The notes below the pieces were generated by a model, which was not told the origin of the DNA, did not search any database, and saw only the letters and a list, made by a program, of their open reading frames with translations. From NCBI GenBank assembly GCA_031286695.1, contig JAITTY010000006.1:1116001-1180000 (forward strand): a DNA stretch of 64,000 nucleotides, written 5' to 3'. Position 1 is the stretch's first letter, and the number at the start of each line of letters is the position of its first letter. The DNA is from Sphingobacterium sp. GTDB lineage: Bacteria > Bacteroidota > Bacteroidia > Sphingobacteriales > Sphingobacteriaceae. A program made the position numbers and the translations under genes. Below are positions 7,238-15,984 of the stretch, piece after piece.

Positions 7238-7909
7238 TTAAATAAAGGATTCATTCTCCCTACTTAAGACGATACCAGATTTGAAAGCTGCGCCAAAAGC
7301 TAATAATACTAATCCAATGATTGTCTCCGTATCGAAAAGATGTGTTCCATTGTGTAACATATAGTCTGAACTATTTAAACTTAATTTTGTAATACAATTA
7401 AGGAAAAATTCCTGTGTAATCCATCGCATAACAGGCAAAAGCATTAGGCAGAATGAGCTGAAAACGATTAATGAAGCATTTTTATCCGTAAAAAATGTAT
7501 TATTACTAAACGATTTAAAAAGTTTCTGAACAACGAGAATTAATAAACCAATTAGAATCCAGTAACATAACTGTGCGGTTTGATAAAGAATAGATGAGAA
7601 GGAAAGTAATTCTTTTAGGGATTGAAATCTCAACTGAACGAAGCCCTTCGCTTGGTACGGACTGATAATCAATGTGTCCTTGAACCAGTGATCCAATGTT
7701 TGAGAAACATCCTTTTGTTGATTTGCTTGACCATTTGTGTATTTGGGTACAATATTAACATTATAAACCCCATAAGCTTTGAGACCGGTACCTGCGGCAG
7801 GTATGCCGGATGAAAATAAATTTGATGCCAAGAATAGGATATAGAATACCATTACTACCCGAGAAAGATAGTAGAGATATCGCGCTGTGTTATTAGTGGA
7901 TAGTTTCAT
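7238..7909 (-). CDS. DUF2975 membrane protein
   Basis: The 223-residue protein has four predicted membrane helices: about 13-33 (YLSRVVMVFYILFLASNLF), 108-128 (LCYWILIGLLILVVQKLF), 145-163 and 198-214. A long extracytoplasmic loop joins the first two. This topology and the adjacent tiny XRE regulator are typical of DUF2975. The function is unknown. It forms a two-gene operon with the XRE gene, with a striking AT-only inverted repeat 34 bp upstream of its start codon. Confidence 0.8.
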   Translation of the reverse strand: MKLSTNNTARYLYYLSRVVMVFYILFLASNLFSSGIPAAGTGLKAYGVYNVNIVPKYTNGQANQQKDVSQTLDHWFKDTLIISPYQAKGFVQLRFQSLKELLSFSSILYQTAQLCYWILIGLLILVVQKLFKSFSNNTFFTDKNASLIVFSSFCLMLLPVMRWITQEFFLNCITKLSLNSSDYMLHNGTHLFDTETIIGLVLLAFGAAFKSGIVLSRENESFI

Positions 7910-7942
7910 AATTGATTTTTTTTGATTAACACAAATTTAATG

Positions 7943-7988
7943 AAATTTAAAATAAAACATATATTATTTAATGTTTTATTTTAAATTT
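7943..7988. repeat. 18-bp perfect inverted repeat upstream of the DUF2975-XRE operon
   Basis: Arms 7943-7960 and 7971-7988 are perfectly complementary over 18 bp (left arm AAATTTAAAATAAAACAT) around a 10-nt AT spacer. The repeat lies 34 bp before the DUF2975 start, where an operator would be expected. The rest of the gap up to 8335 shows no gene that I can support. Confidence 0.9.
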
Positions 7989-8335
7989 TTATTGAATTAT
8001 ACTATTTATTCGAGCTATGGTTGTATTGGTTGCTCTTTCGATTACAGTAATTTAGTCTGGATTTGATCAAGCCATCTTTCGGTTTTGACCAAATTTTAAG
8101 TACATCTTATTTGGATAGAGGCATGCAATTGGTATTTTTTTACTTTGGATGATCGTGTCTGCCTTTACCAACAGATCAAGTGCTCTCCTTATGAAAGATG
8201 TTTATGGATTTTTTTGGGTGGTAAGTGAGTTGTCGTTGGGCAGACAATTTTTTATTAGCTGATTTACACGCCTAGTGGACTAAGTTTTTAACCGCATATG
8301 AACTGATTTTTACGCAAATTGATTAAGTTTGTATC

Positions 8336-9286
8336 ATGGCGAATGCAGTTCGAATAAATAAGACCCAACGACGTAAGATGAATGTCTTTGTGCGTTGTGT
8401 TGGAATTTCGTTGTTAGCTTGGTTATTGTTTTCGATCTCCAATCAATATACTGTGTCCGTTAAGGCGGCGATTGAATATGTCAATCTTCCCGAGAAACGC
8501 GCATTTCACCCCCAGCAATCCGATACGGTAAAAGTAAAACTGGAGATGACAGGATGGCAATTCCTGTTTTCCAAAGCTGCTTTGGAAACCCCAAAGGTTC
8601 AGGTGGACCTAAGCTCTTTAAAAACTAAAGATTGGATTGTTTTTTCTAATCAATTGGGCTTTATCAACCGGCAGTTTCCACATGAACAACGGGTAGTCTC
8701 GGTGAGTCCAGATACCTTGTTTTTTGATTTTTCCAAACAGACCCAGCGTAAGGTGCCTGTAAAACCGCTGGCAAATATCGGATTTAAACGTGGCTACGGT
8801 TTTATAGCTGATACCAAAGTTACACCAGCTTATGTGACAATCACCGGACCTTACGAGGACGTTTCGGCTATCGAGTATTGGGAAACCGACACCGTTCGTG
8901 GGAAGGAAGTGGAGACCGATGTTAGGACCGTGGCAAACTTAGCGCGTAACCAAAAAGCGAATATCAATGTTTATCCGACTTCGGTCGAGGTGCTCATGCC
9001 TGTAGGTGAATTGACAGAGAAAGTGATTGAATTACCAGTCAAGGTTGAAAATGGCCAGCGCTATAGTTCTGTGAGGCTTAGTCCAAGCAAAGTTGTCGTA
9101 ACAGTATTGATGTCTGTCAAAGATTATAATAACTATACATCGCGAGATTTTGAAGCTGTGGTGGATTTGTCCGATTGGGAGAAAAACGGCGTGCAATATT
9201 TGCCTGTTTTGCTGACCAAAGTACCTGACTATTGTAAGGTCATCAGCGTTGTACCTCAAAACGTGGACTTTTTTGTACGTAAATAA
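8336..9286 (+). CDS. YbbR-like domain protein
   Basis: The 316-residue protein has one N-terminal membrane helix (VRCVGISLLAWLLFSISNQ, about residues 20-38) followed by an extracytoplasmic region with YbbR-like repeats, for example KVPVKPLANIGFKRGYGF and ITGPYEDVSAIEYWETD. In Firmicutes the YbbR protein CdaR regulates the diadenylate cyclase CdaA. In Bacteroidota a single-helix YbbR protein is commonly encoded next to coaE, as here (10-nt gap). Its role in this phylum is not established. This gene and coaE look like the continuation of the nusB - yajC neighbourhood. Confidence 0.85.
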   Translation: MANAVRINKTQRRKMNVFVRCVGISLLAWLLFSISNQYTVSVKAAIEYVNLPEKRAFHPQQSDTVKVKLEMTGWQFLFSKAALETPKVQVDLSSLKTKDWIVFSNQLGFINRQFPHEQRVVSVSPDTLFFDFSKQTQRKVPVKPLANIGFKRGYGFIADTKVTPAYVTITGPYEDVSAIEYWETDTVRGKEVETDVRTVANLARNQKANINVYPTSVEVLMPVGELTEKVIELPVKVENGQRYSSVRLSPSKVVVTVLMSVKDYNNYTSRDFEAVVDLSDWEKNGVQYLPVLLTKVPDYCKVISVVPQNVDFFVRK

Positions 9287-9296
9287 CAATATTTTC

Positions 9297-9872
9297 ATGA
9301 AGATTGGAATAACAGGCGGAATAGGATCCGGTAAAACATTTATCTGTCAGCTTTTTAAAGCCATGGCTGTACCTGTTTATAATGCAGATGATGAGGCGAA
9401 GGAATTAATGAATACCGATTTGCGTATCAAAGCACGCTTGATTGCGGAGTTCGGTGAAGAGACCTATAAGGATGGGAAATTAGATCGGGCTTTCTTGGCT
9501 GAACAGATATTCACCGATAAGACGAAACTCGAACTTGTGAACGGTATTGTACACCCCATCGTTATCCAGGCAGCCAAAGACTGGGCCGAACAGCAAAAGT
9601 CCCGTTATTCGCTCAAGGAAGCGGCTCTCCTTTTTGAAAGTGGTTCCTATAAAGATCTTGATTATACCATATTGGTCACAGCTCCTTTATCCGTACGTGT
9701 TCAACGGGTGATGGAACGTGATGGGGTAACCGAAGAGCAGGTCATGGAGCGAATAAATAAGCAACTATCTGACGAAGAAAAATTAAAATTGGCAGACTTC
9801 GTCATCATTAATGATGGAACCACTCCGCTATTACCGCAGGTGTGGACTTTACATCAAAAATTTCTAAAATAA
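9297..9872 (+). CDS. coaE: Dephospho-CoA kinase
   Basis: CoaE phosphorylates the 3'-hydroxyl of dephospho-CoA, the last step of CoA synthesis. The start at 9297 gives MKIGITGGIGSGKTFICQLF, with the Walker A directly at the N-terminus as in other CoaE. A longer frame from 9249 would add 16 unconserved residues and overlap the YbbR gene. Other signatures are VYNADDEAKELM, LVNGIVHPIV, EAALLFESG and the lid VQRVMERDGVTEEQV. The 191-residue length is normal. It is co-directional with the YbbR gene before it and the exonuclease gene 4 nt after it. Confidence 0.95.
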   Translation: MKIGITGGIGSGKTFICQLFKAMAVPVYNADDEAKELMNTDLRIKARLIAEFGEETYKDGKLDRAFLAEQIFTDKTKLELVNGIVHPIVIQAAKDWAEQQKSRYSLKEAALLFESGSYKDLDYTILVTAPLSVRVQRVMERDGVTEEQVMERINKQLSDEEKLKLADFVIINDGTTPLLPQVWTLHQKFLK

Positions 9873-9876
9873 AACT

Positions 9877-10830
9877 ATGTCGATCATATTAGCTGACTTC
9901 TTGGTCAGAAAGCCGGAAGGGTATTATTGCCGTTATGGTGATTTTTTTATTGATGCGAGCAATCCCGTCATGTACAATGTCGTATCTCATGCCCATGGCG
10001 ATCATGCCAGTTCAGGACACGACTATGTGTATGCCACACATGCGACTTCACTGTTTATGGCTTATCGTTATAAACAAAACCGCAAAGATTCGTATCAGGT
10101 CAAATTGTTCAATAGCCCCTTTAAAATTGGTGCAGTCGAAATTACATTTCTGCCAGCAGGGCATATACTTGGTTCAGCGCAGATTTTAATGGAATATCAG
10201 GGGGTACGGTACTTATACACGGGCGATTACAAATTACAAACTGATGATACCTGTGAGCCGATCGAAGTACAGCAAGCCGATGTGCTCATTACAGAAAGCA
10301 CATTTGCAAATCCTGAAATTATTCACCCTGATCCTGCCGAGGAGATAAAAAAACTTGATGGACATGCGAGCAATATCCTCTTGGGTACTTATGTGCTAGG
10401 GAAGGCACAGCGGATCACCGATTTGATCAACAGGTATTGTCCGGATAGAAAAGTGCTCGTGCATAGTGGTATACTGCCGTACCATCGCCTTTACGATCAG
10501 CACGGACTAAAGAAATTATGCTATGAGCCCTACAACAGAAAAGAAATGAAACAAGGCGAACAGAACAAAGTTTATCTGGTGCCGCCGATGACCTTCAATA
10601 GTTATTTTAGGGCGACTAAAGTATTACGCGCATTTGCCTCCGGCTGGAAACGTCTGCAGGCACAGAATGATATCGAGCTGTACATTTCTGATCATGTGGA
10701 CTGGAATGACATTCTTCAATATATCAAAATGGTAAACCCCGAAGAGGTTTGGACGCTGCATGGTGACGGAACTATTTTGAAAACTTATTTTAAGGAGAAA
10801 TTGATCGTTCGCGACGTGCTTTCCGAATAA
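9877..10830 (+). CDS. MBL-fold (beta-CASP-type) ligase-associated DNA exonuclease
   Basis: The 317-residue protein belongs to the metallo-beta-lactamase nucleases usually annotated as ligase-associated DNA exonuclease. Visible motifs are SHAHGDHASSGH (metal motif HxHxDH), PAGHILGSAQI, YTGDYKLQTDDTCEP and ITESTFANP, then a beta-CASP region with ALGKAQ-like YVLGKAQRITDLI and a late SDHVDW. The family normally sits beside an ATP-dependent DNA ligase and an Lhr-like helicase, but neither is in this window. The gene is 4 nt behind coaE, so it is probably in the same transcript. Confidence 0.85.
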   Translation: MSIILADFLVRKPEGYYCRYGDFFIDASNPVMYNVVSHAHGDHASSGHDYVYATHATSLFMAYRYKQNRKDSYQVKLFNSPFKIGAVEITFLPAGHILGSAQILMEYQGVRYLYTGDYKLQTDDTCEPIEVQQADVLITESTFANPEIIHPDPAEEIKKLDGHASNILLGTYVLGKAQRITDLINRYCPDRKVLVHSGILPYHRLYDQHGLKKLCYEPYNRKEMKQGEQNKVYLVPPMTFNSYFRATKVLRAFASGWKRLQAQNDIELYISDHVDWNDILQYIKMVNPEEVWTLHGDGTILKTYFKEKLIVRDVLSE

Positions 10831-10944
10831 ATATCAACTGGATTATGTCGAAAACCATGTTTCATGAAAGCAATGTATCACTGAAAAGGGAGTAGATCAC
10901 TTAGACGAACATCTACAGTAAGGTACTCAAATTGATCTTGGTAG

Positions 10945-10968
10945 CTCCGCTGATAAACAACAGCGGAG
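10945..10968 (+). terminator. Hairpin after the exonuclease gene
   Basis: CTCCGCTG at 10945-10952 pairs with CAGCGGAG at 10961-10968 around an 8-nt loop. Only a short T-run follows, so it is a weak terminator or a convergent-gene boundary. Confidence 0.45.
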
Positions 10969-10972
10969 TTTG

Positions 10973-11377
10973 CTATTTCATATTGACAATTTTGTCCACA
11001 ATATAGACCGTATTTCCGCGCCAAGGAAGCACTCCGTGATATTCTTTGTAACGGAGATCGAAATATTTCCCGCTGTTGAGCTCCAATTGCCGGAATATGG
11101 AATCATCTTCAATCGAAAATTCAAATTGATTGCTGGCTATGCCACCTGTTTTGATACTTCCAAATCCTTCTTGGATGAGTTTGCCTTCGTAGGTCTTAAA
11201 AATATTACCCTTTTTTACAGCATAATTAAGATAACCGGACTTTACACCTTCCCCGAATACATAATAATACTTCCAATAGCCATAGGAGCCACCTCCTACA
11301 AGCAGAAAAAGTATCAGGAAGAGTAAAAACTTTTTAAACCCCGATCTTTTCTTTTTTTGTTCTGGCAAATTTTCCAT
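10973..11377 (-). CDS. Single-pass membrane protein of unknown function
   Basis: The 134-residue protein has a very basic cytoplasmic N-terminus (PEQKKKRSGFKKF), one membrane helix (LLFLILFLLVGGGSYGYW, about 17-35) and an extracytoplasmic domain of about 95 residues. That domain contains YVFGEGVKSGYLNYAVKKGNIFKTYEGKL. Similar short proteins are widespread in Bacteroidota and are sometimes mislabelled as an enzyme; I see no catalytic motif. It is convergent with the exonuclease gene. Function unknown. Confidence 0.75.
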   Translation of the reverse strand: MENLPEQKKKRSGFKKFLLFLILFLLVGGGSYGYWKYYYVFGEGVKSGYLNYAVKKGNIFKTYEGKLIQEGFGSIKTGGIASNQFEFSIEDDSIFRQLELNSGKYFDLRYKEYHGVLPWRGNTVYIVDKIVNMK

Positions 11378-11617
11378 AATGCATGAATATTAAGTCTTTG
11401 TATTATTGTTGATGATACTAACAGAGGGCGACATGATTGTTTGTTCCGTCTATAGTTTCACCTAAAGATAAAAAATTAACAGCATAATAACGAATGGATT
11501 ATACGTCGATAGCGGGTTGGCTAGCATGCGGTTTGCCTCTTGATGGTCTGTTGCTAATTCTATTAGTTATTTTTCGGTTTTCTTAGTCTATAATGCTAAT
11601 TTTTGTAAATTTGGATC

Positions 11618-12715
11618 ATGGATCCCGAACAGGTACATCGCAAGATTATTCATTTGGATATGGATGCATTTTATGCCTCTGTAGATCAGCGTGATTTTCC
11701 CGAATATCGGGGAAAAGCGATTGCAGTAGGTGGTTCCCCGGATGGGAGGGGAGTAGTTGCGACGGCCAGTTACGAAGCGCGAAAGTTTGGTGTCAAATCT
11801 GCTATGAGCTCCCGAAAGGCCCTTCAGTTGTGCCCCCATATTATCTTTACCTATCCTCGCTTTGATGTTTACCGTCAGGTTTCATATCAAATTCGGGAGA
11901 TTTTTCTCCGCTATACGGATTTAATAGAGCCGCTTTCCCTGGATGAAGCTTTTTTGGATGTGACCATAGACAAGCAGGGTATTGGTTCGGCTATTGCTAT
12001 TGCCAAAGCCATTAAAGAGGCTATCAAAGAAGAGTTGAATCTGACCGTCTCTGCTGGTGTTTCCGTCAATAAATTTGTTGCAAAGATTGCTTCGGATATG
12101 GACAAACCTAATGGTCTAACGTTTATAGGTCCTTCTAAAATCGTCAAGTTTATGGAGTCATTGCCCGTGGATAAGTTTTTTGGGGTAGGTAAGGTGACGG
12201 CAAAAAAAATGCATGAACTGGGACTGTTTACTGGGCTTGATTTAAAAAAACAGCGTGAAGAGGATTTGGTGCGCTGGTTTGGAAAGACCGGGCATTTTTT
12301 TTACCGTATCGTACGCGGGATCGACGACCGTCCTGTTGTTCCCAATCGCAGTAGTAAATCGGTCGGGATTGAGGATACTTTTGGCGAGGATGTAGAAGCA
12401 TTTGAAGAATTAAATACCATTTTGCAACGGCTCTGCAAACAGTTGTGGACACGCATCGGGAAAAAGGAGATCTCTGGAAGGACCTTAACCTTAAAAATTA
12501 AATATGCCGATTTTGTTCAATTGACACGGAGTATAACCATAGAAAATAGTTTTGATTCGGAAGACAAAATTTACGCCACTGCCCATAGTTTGTTGAGCAA
12601 GGTTGAGCTGGTGAACAAAGTGAGGTTGCTGGGGGTTTCGATATCAAATTTTGTGGAAGAAGGCGATTTTCCAAAGGAAGGTATACAGCTTGCACTTTTC
12701 GAGGATCGTCTTTAG
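11618..12715 (+). CDS. dinB: DNA polymerase IV (Y family)
   Basis: DinB is an error-prone translesion polymerase that can extend past bulky lesions. The palm shows HLDMDAFYASVDQRD (first catalytic Asp) and LSLDEAFLDVT (Asp-Glu pair). It is followed by a helix-hairpin-helix thumb region (FFGVGKVTAKKMHELGLFTG) and the little-finger domain, which ends VSISNFVEEG. The C-terminus EGIQLALFEDRL resembles a beta-clamp-binding peptide (QLALF). The 365-residue length is normal. The gene is monocistronic. I found no convincing SOS box. Confidence 0.93.
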   Translation: MDPEQVHRKIIHLDMDAFYASVDQRDFPEYRGKAIAVGGSPDGRGVVATASYEARKFGVKSAMSSRKALQLCPHIIFTYPRFDVYRQVSYQIREIFLRYTDLIEPLSLDEAFLDVTIDKQGIGSAIAIAKAIKEAIKEELNLTVSAGVSVNKFVAKIASDMDKPNGLTFIGPSKIVKFMESLPVDKFFGVGKVTAKKMHELGLFTGLDLKKQREEDLVRWFGKTGHFFYRIVRGIDDRPVVPNRSSKSVGIEDTFGEDVEAFEELNTILQRLCKQLWTRIGKKEISGRTLTLKIKYADFVQLTRSITIENSFDSEDKIYATAHSLLSKVELVNKVRLLGVSISNFVEEGDFPKEGIQLALFEDRL

Positions 12716-12737
12716 CCAGGAATCATCCAGCTGAGGT

Positions 12738-12780
12738 AAGTCTTTGCTAAGCCGTTTTAATCAAGTCTTTGTTAAGCCGT
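12738..12780. repeat. Two 18-bp direct repeats upstream of the S9 peptidase
   Basis: AAGTCTTTGCTAAGCCGT (12738-12755) and AAGTCTTTGTTAAGCCGT (12763-12780) differ at one base and lie 25 bp apart centre to centre, about 105 bp before the peptidase start. They could be binding sites for a regulator or a simple duplication. Confidence 0.7.
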
Positions 12781-12884
12781 ATGGTACGCGCAATCTGAAT
12801 TAAGCTTGTTACAGGCAAAATCGTCGTTATTTGCCACAATTCTTTATCTTAGCCAAAATAATTAATAAACATATCCAAAAATTA

Positions 12885-15011
12885 ATGAATACGGTATCAA
12901 GAGTACTCTTAGGTGCGTCTATCGTTTTTTTTGTGCATGACTTTGCTTTCGCACAGAAAAAGTTGGATTTTGCACAGTCCTGGGGACAAAAGCAATCTTT
13001 GACGGTTCGTACTAATCAGTATCCTGGATGGGCAAACGGGACGGCTTACCTGGAGAATGATGTGAACGATGGTCGTTTATATCAGGTCAATATTAAATCG
13101 GGCAACAGAAGTGTTTATACTGTTCCTGCCAAAGAAGGAACAGTTGTCTATGTTGAGAATAACGATATCTTCCTAAAAAGTAGTGATGGTGTCGCGAAAA
13201 AGCTCACCAACTCGCCTGATGTCGCCGAACAGAATCCGACCTTATCGCCGGATGGTAAATATGTTGCTTTTACACGTAAAAGTAACCTGTACAGTGTCGA
13301 TGTGACTTCGGGAATGGAAAAGCAGTATACAAATGATGGCACTGATGTGATTTACAACGGCTGGTCATCTTGGGTATATTATGAGGAGATTCTTGGCCGT
13401 CCGACAAAATACAAAGCTTTTTGGTGGTCTCCGGACAGCCGTAAGATCGCTTTTATGCGTTTCGATGATACCAAGGTTCCTATGTTTCCGATTTATTCCT
13501 CCAAAGGTCAGCATGGTTATCTGGAAGAAACCAGATACCCCAAAGCGGGTGACCCAAATCCGGAAGTTAAAGTTGGCATAGTTCATCTTGATGGCGGAAA
13601 AGTTACCTGGGCTGATTTCAACGAAAAAGACGATCAGTATTTTGGTCAGCCTTATTGGGCCTTTGATAGCAAAAATGTAATGGTGCAGTGGATGAACAGG
13701 GACCAGAACAATTTGAAGTTTTATCAAGTGGATCCGAATTCTGGTTCGAAAAAAGAAATCTACGATGAGCGTCAGGCTTCATGGATCAATTTGGATCACG
13801 ATGAGCGTATAACCTATCTTGCGGACAATAAATATTATATCTTAAAATCGGATAAGACGGGCTGGGCACATTACTACCTCTATAAATTGGATGGAACATT
13901 GGTCAATCCAATTACTTCCGGCGAATGGCAGGTGACCGAATTAAAACGGATTGATGAAAAAAATAAGGTGATCTATTTTACCGCACGTAAAGAAAACTCG
14001 GCACGTTTTGATTTGTACCGTGTTGATTATTCCGGTAAAAACATGAAACGGTTGACTTTCGGTGAATACTCGCACGATGTCAATGTATCGCCTGATGGCA
14101 AATATTTTATTACCAAATACTCCAATGTGAGTACACCGGATCGATATGCATTGCTGGATAATCAGGGTAAAGTTGTACGTCAGTTAGCAGACAGTAAAGC
14201 GGCTGATTTTGCTTCCTATACTTATGGCAAGACGGAATACTTACATATCAAATCAGATGATGGATTGTTCGATCTTCCATTGACAATTACTTATCCTACA
14301 AATTTCGATAAATCAAAAGTTTACCCTGTTGTTTTCAGTATCTATGGTGGTCCTGATGCGGGAACGGTAAAAGATACCTGGAAAGGAACAGGTAACCAAT
14401 ATTGGGCAAACGAAGGTATTATTCAGGTATCAGCTGACCACCGCGCTTCGGGACATTTCGGTAAACAAGGGGTTGCCTATATGCACCGCAATCTTGGTCA
14501 CTGGGAGATTATTGATTATTCAACTATTGTCAAGTGGTTAAAATCGCAACCTTGGGTCGCTAAAAACAAAGTACTTATCACCGGGCATAGCTACGGTGGG
14601 TATATGACTTGTTTGGCGATGACAAAGGCCGCTGATGTATTTGATTTTGGTATTGCCGGTGCACCCGTGACCTCATGGGATCTGTATGATAGCCATTACA
14701 CGGAAAGATGGATGGATACGCCTCAAGACAATCCTGAAGGATATAAAGCTGGTTCTGTGTTGACCTATGCGAATAATTATAAAGGCGTGTTACGCATTAT
14801 GCATGGTGATATGGATGATAACGTACATTTACAGAATACAATCCAACTTGTTGATAAATTGACGGATCGAAGTGTTCCTTTTGAGTTGATGATCTATCCG
14901 GGAAGCCGTCATGGATTTGACCGTTCGAAAAGTAAATATGATTCAAATGAACGTGCACGTTTCTACTACCAATACTTATTGGAGAAACCACTTCCTAAAG
15001 AATTTAAATAA
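12885..15011 (+). CDS. S9 family dipeptidyl peptidase IV-type serine peptidase
   Basis: The protein removes N-terminal dipeptides, usually X-Pro, and is probably periplasmic. I place the start at 12885 (MNTVSRVLLGASIVFF), because this gives a proper signal peptide ending near FAFAQ; a frame from 12831 would put 18 residues before it. The mature part has the DPPIV beta-propeller, with the paired-glutamate motif VYYEEILGR that binds the substrate amino group. The alpha/beta-hydrolase domain follows. The catalytic triad is visible: Ser569 in GHSYGGYM, Asp644 in GDMDDNVH and His676 in SRHGFDRS. The 708-residue length fits the family. Specificity beyond the family is an inference. Confidence 0.93.
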   Translation: MNTVSRVLLGASIVFFVHDFAFAQKKLDFAQSWGQKQSLTVRTNQYPGWANGTAYLENDVNDGRLYQVNIKSGNRSVYTVPAKEGTVVYVENNDIFLKSSDGVAKKLTNSPDVAEQNPTLSPDGKYVAFTRKSNLYSVDVTSGMEKQYTNDGTDVIYNGWSSWVYYEEILGRPTKYKAFWWSPDSRKIAFMRFDDTKVPMFPIYSSKGQHGYLEETRYPKAGDPNPEVKVGIVHLDGGKVTWADFNEKDDQYFGQPYWAFDSKNVMVQWMNRDQNNLKFYQVDPNSGSKKEIYDERQASWINLDHDERITYLADNKYYILKSDKTGWAHYYLYKLDGTLVNPITSGEWQVTELKRIDEKNKVIYFTARKENSARFDLYRVDYSGKNMKRLTFGEYSHDVNVSPDGKYFITKYSNVSTPDRYALLDNQGKVVRQLADSKAADFASYTYGKTEYLHIKSDDGLFDLPLTITYPTNFDKSKVYPVVFSIYGGPDAGTVKDTWKGTGNQYWANEGIIQVSADHRASGHFGKQGVAYMHRNLGHWEIIDYSTIVKWLKSQPWVAKNKVLITGHSYGGYMTCLAMTKAADVFDFGIAGAPVTSWDLYDSHYTERWMDTPQDNPEGYKAGSVLTYANNYKGVLRIMHGDMDDNVHLQNTIQLVDKLTDRSVPFELMIYPGSRHGFDRSKSKYDSNERARFYYQYLLEKPLPKEFK

Positions 15012-15033
15012 GAATCAGATGATCTAAAGTTTA

Positions 15034-15068
15034 AAATCCCTTATCCATTCGGATAGGGGATTTTTTTT
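15034..15068 (+). terminator. Intrinsic terminator after the S9 peptidase
   Basis: AAATCCCTTATCC pairs with GGATAGGGGATTT (one G-T wobble) around the loop ATTC and is followed by a run of eight or more T. Confidence 0.85.
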
Positions 15069-15112
15069 GTTAAATATGACAAAAAAAATGATTTTTATGG
15101 GAGTGTAAATTG

Positions 15113-15140
15113 TTGAAAACTAAAAAATATGGCATCTTTG
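15113..15140 (+). promoter_or_regulatory. Candidate promoter for the 15163 gene
   Basis: TTG at 15113-15115 and CATCTTTG at 15133-15140 (one mismatch to TAnnTTTG) are 17 nt apart. The predicted start lies about 15 nt before the ATG at 15163. Confidence 0.35.
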
Positions 15141-15162
15141 TAGAAGTTTATTCAAAGAAAAA

Positions 15163-15969
15163 ATGATTCAATTCCTAAAGGAAAGTACTTTTGCCGTTAA
15201 TGAGGTTTTTAATAAGTCATTGGAGTTGCTGAAAAGGCATTATTTTTCAGTGGCCGGGCTTTGTTTTTTGCTGTTTGTGACCTCCGGTCTTTCTAATTAT
15301 CTCGCAACCACAATCAGTGATTTCAATGTGGTGTTGAGTGGTTTTATGGCATTTTTTTTCATGGTGATGTATTTCGGATTGAATATGACTTTATTTAAGT
15401 ATATTTTAAGTCTGATTGATGGAAATCATGATAAGAAATTGATCCAATGCATCCCTAGTTCTAAGGAGCTTGCCTATTTTTTTGGTGCTATGTTAAGTAT
15501 AATGGTGCTCTCCATAGCACTTTTGATGATTTTAGGCGCCGTTTCTTTACCATTCCTTTATCTATTTGAAAATGGCGACAACCGTATGGAGCTGATGAGC
15601 AACTTTACAATGTTTGTCGTTTTTGTCGCGGCAATATTGACTTTCATCTTGATTATTCGAGTGGCGTTTTATCCCTTTTTCATTATTGATAAACACGCGG
15701 GGACATTGAGGTCATTACGCTTCAGTTTTGCACTGACAAAAGGCAATGTATTCAAACTATTATTGATTTTGGCTGTATTTGCTTTTTTTCAGTTATTACA
15801 GATGTATTTTAATTATTTAGAATATTACATAATTTTTATTATTTTGAACCTCGTGAGCTCTTTCTTGGTGGTACCTCTGGCTAGTATCGTTGTTTCGGTC
15901 GCTTACCGATCCATGATGGCGGATTACCACGGGGGAGAGGATCCTAAGATTTTAAATAATATATTTTAA
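15163..15969 (+). CDS. Multi-pass membrane protein of unknown function
   Basis: The 268-residue protein has about six hydrophobic helices (around residues 30-50, 60-85, 105-135, 147-175, 195-215 and 220-245). Short soluble ends carry FNKSLELLKRHYFSVAGLC near the N-terminus and SVAYRSMMADYHGGE at the C-terminus. The architecture resembles glycerophosphodiester-phosphodiesterase membrane-domain and DUF975-like proteins, but no family-specific motif is clear. It lies 15 nt upstream of dxr on the same strand and may be co-transcribed with it. Function unknown. Confidence 0.75.
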   Translation: MIQFLKESTFAVNEVFNKSLELLKRHYFSVAGLCFLLFVTSGLSNYLATTISDFNVVLSGFMAFFFMVMYFGLNMTLFKYILSLIDGNHDKKLIQCIPSSKELAYFFGAMLSIMVLSIALLMILGAVSLPFLYLFENGDNRMELMSNFTMFVVFVAAILTFILIIRVAFYPFFIIDKHAGTLRSLRFSFALTKGNVFKLLLILAVFAFFQLLQMYFNYLEYYIIFIILNLVSSFLVVPLASIVVSVAYRSMMADYHGGEDPKILNNIF

Positions 15970-15984
15970 TTAATAGCAGAGGTT

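Noticed and set aside
10970..11326. 118-residue forward frame opposite the 134-residue membrane protein
   Set aside because: The reverse-strand frame has a signal-anchor helix and a coherent domain; the forward frame is its mirror without motifs.
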